NCBI RefSeq assembly: GCF_003696305.1
Contig: NZ_RFFK01000001.1
Span: 62,001-126,000, forward strand
DNA length: 64,000 nt
Direction of reading: 5' to 3'
From: Pseudomonas sp. AOB-7
Lineage (GTDB): Bacteria; Pseudomonadota; Gammaproteobacteria; Pseudomonadales; Pseudomonadaceae
Under the pieces are notes generated by a model. That model saw nothing but the letters and a program-made list of their open reading frames with translations. It searched no databases and had not been told where the DNA came from. Made by a program: the position numbers and the translations under genes. Of this stretch, positions 14,897 to 22,763 are shown one piece after another (positions within the stretch are counted from its first letter, which is position 1; each line of letters opens with the position of its first letter).

Positions 14897-15436
14897 ATGC
14901 AGAGAGTCGACCATATCCGCCATCTGGCGACCTACAACAGCTGGATGAACGACAAGCTGTACCGGGCCGCCGCCAGCCTGCCGGACGAGGCGATAGGCGC
15001 GGAACGCGGGGCGTTCTTCGGCTCGATCCTGGGCACGCTCAACCACCTGGCGGTGGCCGACCTGATCTGGCTGGGGCGCTTCGCCGCGCATCCGGCCGGC
15101 TACCAGGCGCTGCAGGCGCTGGCCACGCTGCCCGGGCCGACACGCCTCGACCAGCCGTTGGCGGCGGATATCCGCGCGCTGGCAGCGCTGCGGCAACGAC
15201 TGGATGCCTGCATCGAGGCCCTGGCGCTGGAGATTCGCGAGGCGCATCTGGATCAGCCGTTGAGCTATCGCAATATGAAGGGCGTCGAGTCGCGGAAGAA
15301 CTTCTTCGCCCTGCTGATGCACCTGTTCAACCACCAGACGCACCACCGCGGCCAGGCCAGCACGCTGCTGTCGCAGGCAGGCGTGGATATCGGGGTGACC
15401 GATCTGCTGGCGTTGATTGCAGATGAGCCGGAATAA
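14897..15436 (+). CDS. DinB-family four-helix metalloprotein
   Basis: A 179-residue protein of the DinB/YfiT superfamily. The start is the ATG at 14897 (MQRVDHIRHLATYNSWMN), preceded by AAAAAGGTG. The three metal-binding histidines of the family are in NHLAVADLIWLGRF near residue 48 and in LFNHQTHHRGQ near residues 135-140. Members are often thiol-dependent S-transferases or have unknown roles, and the name comes from a DNA-damage-inducible Bacillus gene. It is probably co-transcribed with the Phe-variant SDR gene 25 bp upstream. No substrate can be inferred. Confidence 0.85.
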   Translation: MQRVDHIRHLATYNSWMNDKLYRAAASLPDEAIGAERGAFFGSILGTLNHLAVADLIWLGRFAAHPAGYQALQALATLPGPTRLDQPLAADIRALAALRQRLDACIEALALEIREAHLDQPLSYRNMKGVESRKNFFALLMHLFNHQTHHRGQASTLLSQAGVDIGVTDLLALIADEPE

Positions 15437-15536
15437 GGGTCTTGTCTGCGCCCAACTGTCATTCGCCCGCGATAAGCAGCGGGATCGGAGCATCGCCCAG
15501 CGGCCCGCCGATCCGCTCTGCAGAGAGGGTTCGAAC

Positions 15537-16244
15537 TCAGAGCCCGGCCAGCTTCAGCCAGTGGGCGTAGAAGCCCTCGGCCACCTGGTTCAGCGCCCTC
15601 ACCTTTTCGCCCAGGTTGTCGCACATCGCGGCGATGCTCTGCTGGCTGGGCTGGCTGGCGTCGAGCAGGTGAGCCCAGTCGTCGAGCCAGAGCTCGATCA
15701 GCTCTTCGGTCATCTCCGGGTGGCCCTGCAGGGCCAGCACCTTGTCGCCCCAGGCGAAGGCCTGGTTGTCGCACCAGCGACTGCCCAGCAGCGGTTGCGC
15801 CCCCGCTGGCAGGGCGAAGGTGTCGCCGTGCCACTGGAAGATGCTGAAGTGCTCGGGCAGGTGTGCCAGCCAGGGGCTGTCCGCCGCCTCGACGCGGCGC
15901 TGCATGGCCTGCCAGCCGGCTTCGGTGTAAGGCATGCGGCTGATGCCGGCGCCCAGGGCCTTGGCCAGCAGTTGGCCGCCCAGGCAGTGGCCGACGATGG
16001 GAATGTCGCGGGCGATGAAGCGCTGCAGCGCCGCGACTTCCTCGGCGATCCAGGGCAGCGGGTCGTTGACGCTCATCGGCCCGCCCATCACCGCGACCGC
16101 CCTGGGTCGCTCCAGGTCGTAGCCGCGCAGTTCGCCGAGGTCGGCGCGCAGCACCTCGAAGGCGCAGCCGCGCGCTTGCAGCACCCGCGCCAGGTGAGCG
16201 GGCGGGCAATAGTCGATATGGGTGAGGATCAGGATGTCGGCCAT
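15537..16244 (-). CDS. class I glutamine amidotransferase family protein
   Basis: A 235-residue stand-alone GATase1-fold protein. The nucleophile elbow is GHCLGGQLLAKALG, with Cys at about residue 84, preceded by the oxyanion region VAVMGGPMSVND. The His/Glu of the triad lie in LQGHPEMTEELIELW. Such GMP-synthase-like proteins act on gamma-glutamyl or related amides, and the acceptor here is unknown. The ATG at 16244 gives MADILILTHIDYCPP, a better start than a Cys/Arg/Pro-rich upstream extension. It is convergent with the DinB gene. Confidence 0.88.
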   Translation of the reverse strand: MADILILTHIDYCPPAHLARVLQARGCAFEVLRADLGELRGYDLERPRAVAVMGGPMSVNDPLPWIAEEVAALQRFIARDIPIVGHCLGGQLLAKALGAGISRMPYTEAGWQAMQRRVEAADSPWLAHLPEHFSIFQWHGDTFALPAGAQPLLGSRWCDNQAFAWGDKVLALQGHPEMTEELIELWLDDWAHLLDASQPSQQSIAAMCDNLGEKVRALNQVAEGFYAHWLKLAGL

Positions 16245-16347
16245 GCCGCGCAGTCTGCGCGATGGCCTCGGGCAAGTCGAGGCGCGCTGACGGTTGGCGC
16301 CATCGACCGGCCGCGCGGGCCGGCCGATGGACTGTCGAGACAATGCC

Positions 16348-16692
16348 CTAACGGGCAGCGGACGCTTTCACCTCCTGGGTAACGCCCCAGCCGTCCAGCT
16401 TGCCGCCCAGGGGCAGGACGATGGACTCCAGGTCATGTTCAAACGCGCCGATACCGGCATGGGTGGCGTACATCACTTTGCTGATCTGCAGGTGCCAGGC
16501 GCCGTCCTCGCGGGCGGAAACCTGGGCGTTGAGCGACTCGCCGCGAAAATTCCTGGCTGCCATGCGGGCCCGCTCCTCATCGGGAAAGATGGCGTAGAAC
16601 TCGATCGGGTGAAACTGGGCGAAGTCGAACCCCCCTTCTTTCATCCGGCGCAGCACCGAGGTGCTGGCGTCTTCGTGGAAGGCTGTGCTCAT
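16348..16692 (-). CDS. RraB-family (ribonuclease E inhibitor) protein
   Basis: A 114-residue acidic protein. The start is the ATG at 16692 (MSTAFHEDASTSVLRR), preceded by GAGAGGAGG. Motifs FAIFPDEERARMAARNF-like (YAIFPDEERARMAARNF here) and WHLQISKVMYATHAGIGAFEHDL resemble the RraB family, which in E. coli binds RNase E and alters its cleavage choices. The match is to the general fold, and many family members in Pseudomonas are uncharacterised. It is transcribed alone. An inverted repeat at 16792-16810 lies about 100 bp upstream. Confidence 0.75.
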   Translation of the reverse strand: MSTAFHEDASTSVLRRMKEGGFDFAQFHPIEFYAIFPDEERARMAARNFRGESLNAQVSAREDGAWHLQISKVMYATHAGIGAFEHDLESIVLPLGGKLDGWGVTQEVKASAAR

Positions 16693-16791
16693 AAACGACC
16701 TCCTCTCAGGCGATGGATGGATTGACCGCTTTCCCATTGCGACCGCCCAACTTCGGCGGTGTCGCGGCACCTTGGCGGCGCCGCCCCGAGA

Positions 16792-16810
16792 ATCAAGCAG
16801 GCTGCTTGAT
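16792..16810. promoter_or_regulatory. 19-bp inverted repeat upstream of the RraB-family gene
   Basis: ATCAAGCAG-G-CTGCTTGAT, with perfect 9-bp arms around one base. It lies 100 bp upstream of the RraB-family gene on the minus strand. It could be an operator. The rest of the gap (16693-16958) shows no coding pattern. No binding protein is suggested by the neighbourhood. Confidence 0.35.
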
Positions 16811-16958
16811 GTGTCTGTTGACGCACATCGACGACTGCCCGGCAGGACACCAGGCTGAAAACCGTCCTTTGCAGGGTAGCCGCTGGCCGCCGGATTCGCC
16901 TGCAATGGAAAGGCCTTGTGACAAAGCCGGCGACCGGCGGCCACTGGCCAGCCCGCCA

Positions 16959-17720
16959 TCAGCTCCGGCTGAGCCAGGCCATGATCGCTCTATTGATCCA
17001 GCCCGGGGTGATCTGCCCCAATGCGTAGAGCAGGCGGAACTGCAGGCCCACCGGGCGGTGCACCGCAGCACCCTGAGCCTGTTGCCAGGCGGCTTCGGCG
17101 ACCTGCTCGGCCTGCAGACGCACGCCGAGGCGGCGCATCACCGGCGGCGGTTCGCCCTGGCTGGCGACCATCGGCGTGTTGACGAACGGCGGCATCAGGT
17201 CGCCGACGCGGATGCCATGGGCGCGCCATTCCAGCTCCAGCGCCTCGGTCAGGCCGCGCACGGCGAACTTGCTGGCCGAGTAGCTGGCCAGCTGCGGCAC
17301 GCCGTAGACCGCCGAGGCCGAGCCCATGTTGATCACCTGCGCGCCGGGCGTGGCCTTGAGATAAGGAAATGCGGCGTGGCTCAAATTGAGCACGCCGAGC
17401 AGGTTGATCTGCAGCAGACGCGCGTGCTGCTCCAGTTCGATGGTCTCGAAGGCGCCGGTGCGCAGGATGCCGGCGCCGTTGAACAGCAGGCGCAGCTGGC
17501 CGTCGTGCAGGGCGCAGAAGTCGGCCAGGGCGACCTTGACCGCGCCGGCGTCGACCACGTCCAGTTCGGCGTGCCAGACCCCACCCAGTTCCGCCGCCAG
17601 CGCGGCCAGGGCCTTGGCGTCGACGTCGAGCAGGCCGACCCGCCAGCCACGGGCGTGGAACAGCCGCGCGGCGGCCGCGCCGATGCCCGAGGCGGCGCCG
17701 CTGATGAGGATGTTGTCCAT
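16959..17720 (-). CDS. SDR-family oxidoreductase of the monooxygenase operon (SadH-like)
   Basis: A 253-residue classical SDR, third gene of the monooxygenase-hydrolase-SDR operon. It has the cofactor loop SGAASGIGAAAARLF, FNGAGI in place of NNAG, the active-site serine in INMGSASAV, and the intact YSASKFAV catalytic Tyr and Lys. An Asp after the second strand (LLDVDAKAL) suggests NAD(H) preference (inference). Its ATG overlaps the hydrolase stop (TGATG). In the comparable mycobacterial mymA locus the third gene is the SDR sadH. A role in oxidising an alcohol before or after the monooxygenase step is likely but untested. Confidence 0.92.
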   Translation of the reverse strand: MDNILISGAASGIGAAAARLFHARGWRVGLLDVDAKALAALAAELGGVWHAELDVVDAGAVKVALADFCALHDGQLRLLFNGAGILRTGAFETIELEQHARLLQINLLGVLNLSHAAFPYLKATPGAQVINMGSASAVYGVPQLASYSASKFAVRGLTEALELEWRAHGIRVGDLMPPFVNTPMVASQGEPPPVMRRLGVRLQAEQVAEAAWQQAQGAAVHRPVGLQFRLLYALGQITPGWINRAIMAWLSRS

Positions 17721-18649
17721 CACAGCCCCCGTTCGCGGAGGAAGGCCACCACCCGGGCGATGGCGTAATCCGCCGCGCGCAGCATGCCGACATGGGCCTG
17801 GAACACGTGCCACAGCCCCGGATAACGCTCCAGGCGCACGCTGGCACCGGCGGCCTGGGCGCGCTCGGCCAGGCGCAGGCTGTCGTTCAGCAGCAATTCG
17901 TCCTCGCCGACCTGGATCAGGGTCGGCGGCAGGCGGCTCAGATCGGCGAACAACGGCGACATACCCGGATCGTTGCGCGGCAGATCGGCCGGGCAATACA
18001 GCGCGGCGGCCTGCTCGATCCAGCTGGGATGGATCAGCGGGTCGCCGGCCGGCGGCTGGTGCATGCGTTCGCCGGTGAAATCGGTGGCCGGCGAGAAGCA
18101 CACCAGCGCCGCCGGTGCCGGCAGGCCCAGTTCATCGATGCGCAGGCTGCCGACCAGGCTCAGGTTGCCGCCGGCCGAATCGCCTCCGATGGCGATCTGC
18201 TCGGGCCGGTAGCCGGCGTCCAGCAGCGCGCGGTAAGCCGCCACCACGTCGTCGCGCGCCGCCGGATAGGGATGCTCCGGCGCCAGGCGGTAGTCCAGCG
18301 CGCAGACGTCCAGGCCGCCGCGCTTGGCCAGGCTGGCGCAAATGCCGCGATGGGTAGCCGGCCCGCCGATCATGAAGGCGCCGCCGTGCAGGTAGAGCAG
18401 CACGTTGCCGCTGCTGGCCGGCGGCCGGTGCCATTCGCAGGGCCGCCCGCCGAGGGTCGCGGCACTGCGCGTGACTCCGCGCGGGGTCAGGGTGGTGGCG
18501 GTGAGCAGGCGCAACACCAGGCGCTGCCCGGCTATCGGCATCGGCGGGCGCACCAGACCGCGAAACAGCAGGCGCAGGAAGCCGCGCAGCACGCGGCGCA
18601 ACAGCATCTGTTCGGCGGCGGGGGCGGTGAAATCAGCGGACGCAGTCAT
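17720..18649 (-). CDS. alpha/beta hydrolase, hormone-sensitive-lipase family (LipR-like)
   Basis: A 309-residue esterase of the HSL family. The oxyanion motif HGGAFMIGGP, nucleophile motif GGDSAGGNLS, acid region GEDELLLND and catalytic His in GLWHVF occur in order. The ATG at 18649 is preferred over a TTG three codons upstream. It overlaps the 3' end of the monooxygenase gene by 17 bp, and its stop overlaps the SDR start, so the three genes are tightly coupled. Esters made by a Baeyer-Villiger reaction would be its logical substrate (inference). Confidence 0.92.
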   Translation of the reverse strand: MTASADFTAPAAEQMLLRRVLRGFLRLLFRGLVRPPMPIAGQRLVLRLLTATTLTPRGVTRSAATLGGRPCEWHRPPASSGNVLLYLHGGAFMIGGPATHRGICASLAKRGGLDVCALDYRLAPEHPYPAARDDVVAAYRALLDAGYRPEQIAIGGDSAGGNLSLVGSLRIDELGLPAPAALVCFSPATDFTGERMHQPPAGDPLIHPSWIEQAAALYCPADLPRNDPGMSPLFADLSRLPPTLIQVGEDELLLNDSLRLAERAQAAGASVRLERYPGLWHVFQAHVGMLRAADYAIARVVAFLRERGL

Positions 18650-20108
18650 AGTCGGCAAGCTCCGGAGTGCGGGTCAGGTGGCGGTAGGTGAAGGTGTAGC
18701 CCGGCCAGTTGTTGGTGTGCTTGCCGGAGGCGTTCTGATACCAGCTGCTGCAGCCCTGCGCCCATATCGTTCGGCGGGTGAGGTGCTGCAGGCGCTGGTT
18801 GTAGCGCCGCTGCACCTCGGGCCGCAGGTCCAGGTAGCGTAGCCCCTGCTCGCGCAGCGCCTGCAGGCAGCCGAGCACGTAGGGGTACTGGCTCTCCAGC
18901 ATATAGAGGATGGAGTTGTGGCCCAGGTTGGTATTGGGCCCGTAGAGCAGGAACAGGTTGGGAAAGCCGCTGACGCTGATGCCCTTGTAGGCCTCGGCGC
19001 CATCCTTCCAGGCCTGGTTCAGCTCCACGCCGTTCAGGCCGCGAATGCGCATCGGCGCGAGGAAATCGCTGGCGGTGAAGCCGGTGCCATAGATCAGCAC
19101 GTCGCAGGGATGCTCGCGGCCGTCGGCGCTGACCAGCGCGTGCTCGCGCACCGCGCGGATCGGCGAGTCGACGATCTCGACATTGGCCTGGGCCAGTGCC
19201 GGGTAATAGTCGTTGCTGATCAGGATGCGCTTGCAGCCCATGGGGTAGTCCGGCTGCAGCTGCGCGCGCTTGCCGGCATCGGGCATCTGCCGCGCCAGGT
19301 GGCGGGTGAAACGGCCGCGCATCGAGCGCATCAGCCAGGGCAGGCTGACGAAGGCCAGCGCGCGCACCTCGTGGTGCAGGTACTTGAGCAAGCGGTCGAC
19401 CCGCTGCAGCAGCGGCACGCGGCGCATCAGGGCGATTTCCCAGGCGCGATAGGCGCGATCCGGCTTGGCCAGCACGTAGGCCGCCGAACGCTGGAACAGG
19501 CTCAGCTGCGCCACTTTCGGCTGGATCTGCGGGACGAACTGGATCGCCGAGGCGCCGGTGCCGATCACCGCCACGCGCTTGCCGGTCAGATCCAGGTCAT
19601 GCCGCCAGCGCGCCGAATGGAAGGCCTCGCCGCGAAAGCGCTCCAGCCCCGGCAACTGCGGATAGGCCGGGCGGTTGAGCTGGCCGCAGGCGCTGACCAG
19701 CGCCTGGGTCTCCAGGCATTCGCCGCCGACCAACTCGACCCGCCACAGCCCGCGCGCGGCGTCGAACTCGGCGCCCTGCACCTCGGCGTTGAGGCGGATC
19801 TGCGGGCGCAGCCGGTACTTGTCCACGCACTGCAGGATATAGGCGTGGATTTCCGCCTGCGGCGGGTACTTGCGCGACCAGTCGTGCTTGGCCTCGAAGG
19901 AAAACGAGTAGAGGTGCGAAGGCACGTCGCAGGCGGCTCCCGGATAGTCGTTGTCGCGCCAGGTGCCACCGACTTCGCCGGCCTTTTCCAGCAGCAGGAA
20001 GTCGTCCTGGCCGGCCTTGCGCAGCTGCATGGCCAGGCCCAGGCCGGCGAAGCCGCTGCCGATGATCAGCACGCGCCAGGGCGCGCCCGTGCGGGGGTTG
20101 TTGTGCAT
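18633..20108 (-). CDS. flavin-containing monooxygenase, Baeyer-Villiger type (MymA-like)
   Basis: A 491-residue FAD/NADPH monooxygenase. The first Rossmann motif is RVLIIGSGFAGLGLA near residue 15. Then come GGTWRDNDYPGAACDVPSHLY-type residues, the fingerprint FRGEAFHSARW near residue 165, and the NADPH motif VAVIGTGASAIQF near residue 185. This matches class B enzymes that oxidise ketones to esters or hydroxylate hydrocarbons. The ATG at 20108 starts MHNNPRTGAPWRV. It is first in an operon with an esterase and an SDR, and divergent from an AraC regulator, the order of mycobacterial virS-mymA-lipR-sadH. The substrate is unknown; a role in long-chain ketone or alcohol oxidation is inferred. 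Confidence 0.92.
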   Translation of the reverse strand: MHNNPRTGAPWRVLIIGSGFAGLGLAMQLRKAGQDDFLLLEKAGEVGGTWRDNDYPGAACDVPSHLYSFSFEAKHDWSRKYPPQAEIHAYILQCVDKYRLRPQIRLNAEVQGAEFDAARGLWRVELVGGECLETQALVSACGQLNRPAYPQLPGLERFRGEAFHSARWRHDLDLTGKRVAVIGTGASAIQFVPQIQPKVAQLSLFQRSAAYVLAKPDRAYRAWEIALMRRVPLLQRVDRLLKYLHHEVRALAFVSLPWLMRSMRGRFTRHLARQMPDAGKRAQLQPDYPMGCKRILISNDYYPALAQANVEIVDSPIRAVREHALVSADGREHPCDVLIYGTGFTASDFLAPMRIRGLNGVELNQAWKDGAEAYKGISVSGFPNLFLLYGPNTNLGHNSILYMLESQYPYVLGCLQALREQGLRYLDLRPEVQRRYNQRLQHLTRRTIWAQGCSSWYQNASGKHTNNWPGYTFTYRHLTRTPELADYDCVR

Positions 20109-20213
20109 TGTGGTCTCCCCGACCAATGAGTGGCGATAAGCGGATGCTACTTGCGCCGGCCACCGCCGGTTATGGCATAGTCGGTCAATCGATTGTGATT
20201 TTCGGACAGCCTG
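20109..20213. promoter_or_regulatory. divergent promoter region, monooxygenase operon / AraC regulator
   Basis: This 105-bp gap separates the two divergent transcripts and must hold both promoters. It is more AT-rich near the regulator (TCGGTCAATCGATTGTGATT at 20181-20200). No hexamer pair is convincing and no clear dyad is seen, so the regulator's sites cannot be pinned down by eye. AraC proteins usually bind direct repeats. Confidence 0.5.
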
Positions 20214-21236
20214 ATGTCGCCACCCTGGCCCGCACGCCGCAGCATCACCAGCATGCAGTTGCTCACCCAGCTGGGGCTCGACCTCGGCCTGGACCTGGAC
20301 ACCTGCCTGCGCGATACCGGCCTGAGCGCGGTGCAGCTCGCCGCCCCGCACGGCGAGATCGACGCCGGCCGCGAGCTGCAGCTGATCGCCAACCTGGTGC
20401 AGGCCCTGCCCGCGGTCGCCGACCTCGGCCTGCAGGCCGGTCGGCGCTACCACCTGACCAGCTACGGCGCCTGGGGCTACGCCATGCTCAGCAGCGCCAC
20501 CGCGCGCCAGGCGGCCGAACTGGGCCTGCGCTACCACGGCCTGACCTACGCCTTCACCCGCATCAGCCTGGACGAGGACGGCGTCACCGCCAGCCTGCGC
20601 TTCGACGACGGCGCGCTGGACGAGGAGCTGCGGCCCTTTATCGTCCAGCGCGATATGGTCGGCGCCCAGCTGATAGTGCGCGAACTGCTCGGCGCCCCGC
20701 TGCCGCTGACCTGCCTGGAACTGCGCCAGCAGGCGCCGGCCGAGACCGCGCCCTTCGTCGAGGCCTTCGGCCTGGCGCCGCATTTTGCTGCCGCAGCCAA
20801 TCGCATCGGCCTGGCCGCCGGGCTGCTTGATGTTGCGCTGCCGCGGGCCAATTCGCAGCTGGTCAGCGCCTGCGAGCAGCAATGCCAGGCGATCCTCACC
20901 CGCCACCAGTGGCACCAGGGCCTGGCCGGCCGCGTGCGCCAGTTGTTGCTGCAGGCGCCAGGGCAGATGAGCGACATGGAACGGGTCGCCGCCCGCCTGC
21001 ACCTGAGCAGCCGCACCCTGCGCCGCCGCCTGATCGACGAAGGCAGCAGCTTTCGCGCCCTGCAGGACGAGGTGCGTCAGGCCCTGGCCGAGGAGCTGCT
21101 GGCCGCCGGCGGCCTGAGCCTGGAGGAAATCGCCGAACGCCTGGGCTATGGCGAGCTGTCCAACTTCATCCACGCCTTCAAGCGCTGGAAAGGCACCACG
21201 CCGGGGCGCTACCAGCGCGGCGAGCCTATTTCGTAG
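20214..21236 (+). CDS. AraC-family regulator, VirS-like
   Basis: A 340-residue regulator. The N-terminal ~200 residues match the arabinose-binding-like (PF12625) domain of VirS/ArgR-type AraC proteins (LTQLGLDLGLDLDTCLRDTGL, YGAWGYAMLSSATARQAAELGLRY). The C-terminal HTH pair is at about 250-335, with MERVAARLHLSSRTLRRRL and SLEEIAERLGYGELSNFIHAFKRWKG. It lies 105 bp from, and divergent to, the monooxygenase-hydrolase-SDR operon, its likely target. Class relatives respond to small hydrophobic ligands or pH (family knowledge). The ATG at 20214 is used; a later Met at residue 14 is an alternative. Confidence 0.9.
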   Translation: MSPPWPARRSITSMQLLTQLGLDLGLDLDTCLRDTGLSAVQLAAPHGEIDAGRELQLIANLVQALPAVADLGLQAGRRYHLTSYGAWGYAMLSSATARQAAELGLRYHGLTYAFTRISLDEDGVTASLRFDDGALDEELRPFIVQRDMVGAQLIVRELLGAPLPLTCLELRQQAPAETAPFVEAFGLAPHFAAAANRIGLAAGLLDVALPRANSQLVSACEQQCQAILTRHQWHQGLAGRVRQLLLQAPGQMSDMERVAARLHLSSRTLRRRLIDEGSSFRALQDEVRQALAEELLAAGGLSLEEIAERLGYGELSNFIHAFKRWKGTTPGRYQRGEPIS

Positions 21237-21353
21237 AGCGAACCGATCAGCGCCCTATGTCCGCCTTTGCCTAAAGTACGCACCTGGGCTCGATCGTGTT
21301 TGAAAGCCATCTTCACGCTGACAGCGCCGCCCGACGCGGCTAAGGTGCAAGCC

Positions 21354-22232
21354 ATGCACAATATCAGCCTGCTCCTGCCCTACCTGCCGCCCTGGCACTG
21401 GCCGCAGTTCCATGCCCACTTCGCCCTGCGCGCGCTGCCGGGGCTGGAATGCCTGACGCCGGACAGCTACAGCCGCAGCTTCAGCCTGGCCGGCGCCAGC
21501 GGCTGGCTGCGGGTGACACCGCTGCCCGGGCAGAACGCCCTCGAACTGCGCTGCTGCAGCGCCGCGCCCATCGCCCTGGAGGCCTTGCAGCAGCGCGTGC
21601 GGCGGATGTTCGATCTCGACGCCGAGCCGCAGGCGATTGCCGCGCACCTCAGCGGCGACGCCCTGCTCGCGCCGCTGCTGCAGCGCAACCCCGGCCTGCG
21701 CCTGCCGGTGGCCTTCGACCCGTTCGAGCAGGCGGTGCGCGCCATCGTCGGCCAGCAGGTCACGGTCAAGGCGGCGGTGACCCTGGTCGGTCGCCTGGTG
21801 CAGCGCCTCGGCACGCCGTTGAACCTGCCCGGCTGCCCCGGCGTCACCACGCTGTTTCCCAGCCCGCAGGCCATCGCCACGGCAGACCTGGCCGCGATCG
21901 GCATGCCCGGCAAACGGGTGCAGAGCCTGCAGCAGTTCGCCGCGCGCATCGACGACGGCAGCTTGCAACTGAATCTCGACGACGGCAGCGCGGCGCTGAT
22001 CGAACGTCTGTGCGCCCTGCCCGGCATCGGCCCCTGGACCGCCGAGTACATCGCCCTGCGCGCCTTCGGCGAGGCCGACGCCTTCCCCGCCAGCGACCTG
22101 GGCCTGCTCAAGGCGCCGCTGTGGGGCGCCGGCGGCATCGATGCGCGCAGCCTCAAGGCCCGCGCCGAAGCCTGGCGGCCCTGGCGTGCCTACGCCGCCG
22201 CACACCTGTGGCACAACTATTCGGGAGGCTGA
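21354..22232 (+). CDS. alkA: DNA-3-methyladenine glycosylase II, AlkA-like
   Basis: A 292-residue base-excision glycosylase removing alkylated purines. An AlkA N-terminal domain (LPYLPPWHWPQFHAHFALRA) is followed by the helix-hairpin-helix glycosylase domain. The hairpin is LCALPGIGPWTAEYIALRA near residue 220, followed by the catalytic Asp in FPASDLGLLKA. The start at 21354 gives MHNISLLLPYLPPW, the natural beginning of the domain. It is 5 bp upstream of ogt, and the ogt ribosome binding site (GGGAGG) overlaps its end, so the two repair genes form an operon. No Ada protein is encoded nearby. Confidence 0.93.
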   Translation: MHNISLLLPYLPPWHWPQFHAHFALRALPGLECLTPDSYSRSFSLAGASGWLRVTPLPGQNALELRCCSAAPIALEALQQRVRRMFDLDAEPQAIAAHLSGDALLAPLLQRNPGLRLPVAFDPFEQAVRAIVGQQVTVKAAVTLVGRLVQRLGTPLNLPGCPGVTTLFPSPQAIATADLAAIGMPGKRVQSLQQFAARIDDGSLQLNLDDGSAALIERLCALPGIGPWTAEYIALRAFGEADAFPASDLGLLKAPLWGAGGIDARSLKARAEAWRPWRAYAAAHLWHNYSGG

Positions 22233-22237
22233 ACGCC

Positions 22238-22735
22238 ATGTACTACCGCCACCACGACAGCCCCCTCGGCCCGCTGTTTCTCGCCAGCGACGAAAACGGC
22301 CTGCAGCTGCTGCTGATGGAGCTCGACAGCCGCCCCTGGCGCATCGGCGAAGATTGGCGACAGGCCGGCGGCGAGCTGGATGATGTGTGCCGGCAGCTGG
22401 ACGAGTATTTCGCCGGCCGTCGCCGCCAGTTCGAGCTGCGCCTGGCGCCGCGCGGCACGTCCTTTCAGCAGGCGGTATGGCAGGCCCTGCAGCGCATTCC
22501 CTACGGTCGCACCTGCAGCTACAGCGACCTGGCCGCCGCCATCGCGCGGCCGCAGGCGGTGCGCGCGGTGGGCACCGCCAACGGCGCCAACCCGCTGTCC
22601 ATCGTCATCCCCTGCCACCGGGTGATCGGTCGCGACGGCAGCCTTACCGGCTACGCCGGCGGCCTGCCGCGCAAGCAACTGCTGCTGGAACTGGAAGGCG
22701 CGCTGCCGTCGCAGCAGACGCAACTGGCGCTTTGA
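22238..22735 (+). CDS. ogt: methylated-DNA-[protein]-cysteine S-methyltransferase
   Basis: A 165-residue suicide methyltransferase repairing O6-methylguanine. The acceptor Cys lies in SIVIPCHRVIGRDGSLTGYAGG, and the DNA-binding helix region FQQAVWQALQRIPYGRTCSY precedes it. The protein has the single-domain Ogt layout without an Ada regulatory domain. It is translated from a ribosome binding site at the end of alkA, giving a two-gene alkylation-repair operon. It is convergent with the phosphatase gene. Confidence 0.95.
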   Translation: MYYRHHDSPLGPLFLASDENGLQLLLMELDSRPWRIGEDWRQAGGELDDVCRQLDEYFAGRRRQFELRLAPRGTSFQQAVWQALQRIPYGRTCSYSDLAAAIARPQAVRAVGTANGANPLSIVIPCHRVIGRDGSLTGYAGGLPRKQLLLELEGALPSQQTQLAL

Positions 22736-22763
22736 CCGCCCTGCGCACCGACGCTCAGGGCGG
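22736..22763. terminator. hairpin between the convergent ogt and phosphatase genes
   Basis: CCGCCCTG at 22736-22743 and CAGGGCGG at 22756-22763 form an 8-bp stem immediately after the ogt stop codon. The stem overlaps the last codon and stop of the opposing gene. It may act as a bidirectional terminator, but no T-run is present on either side. Confidence 0.4.
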
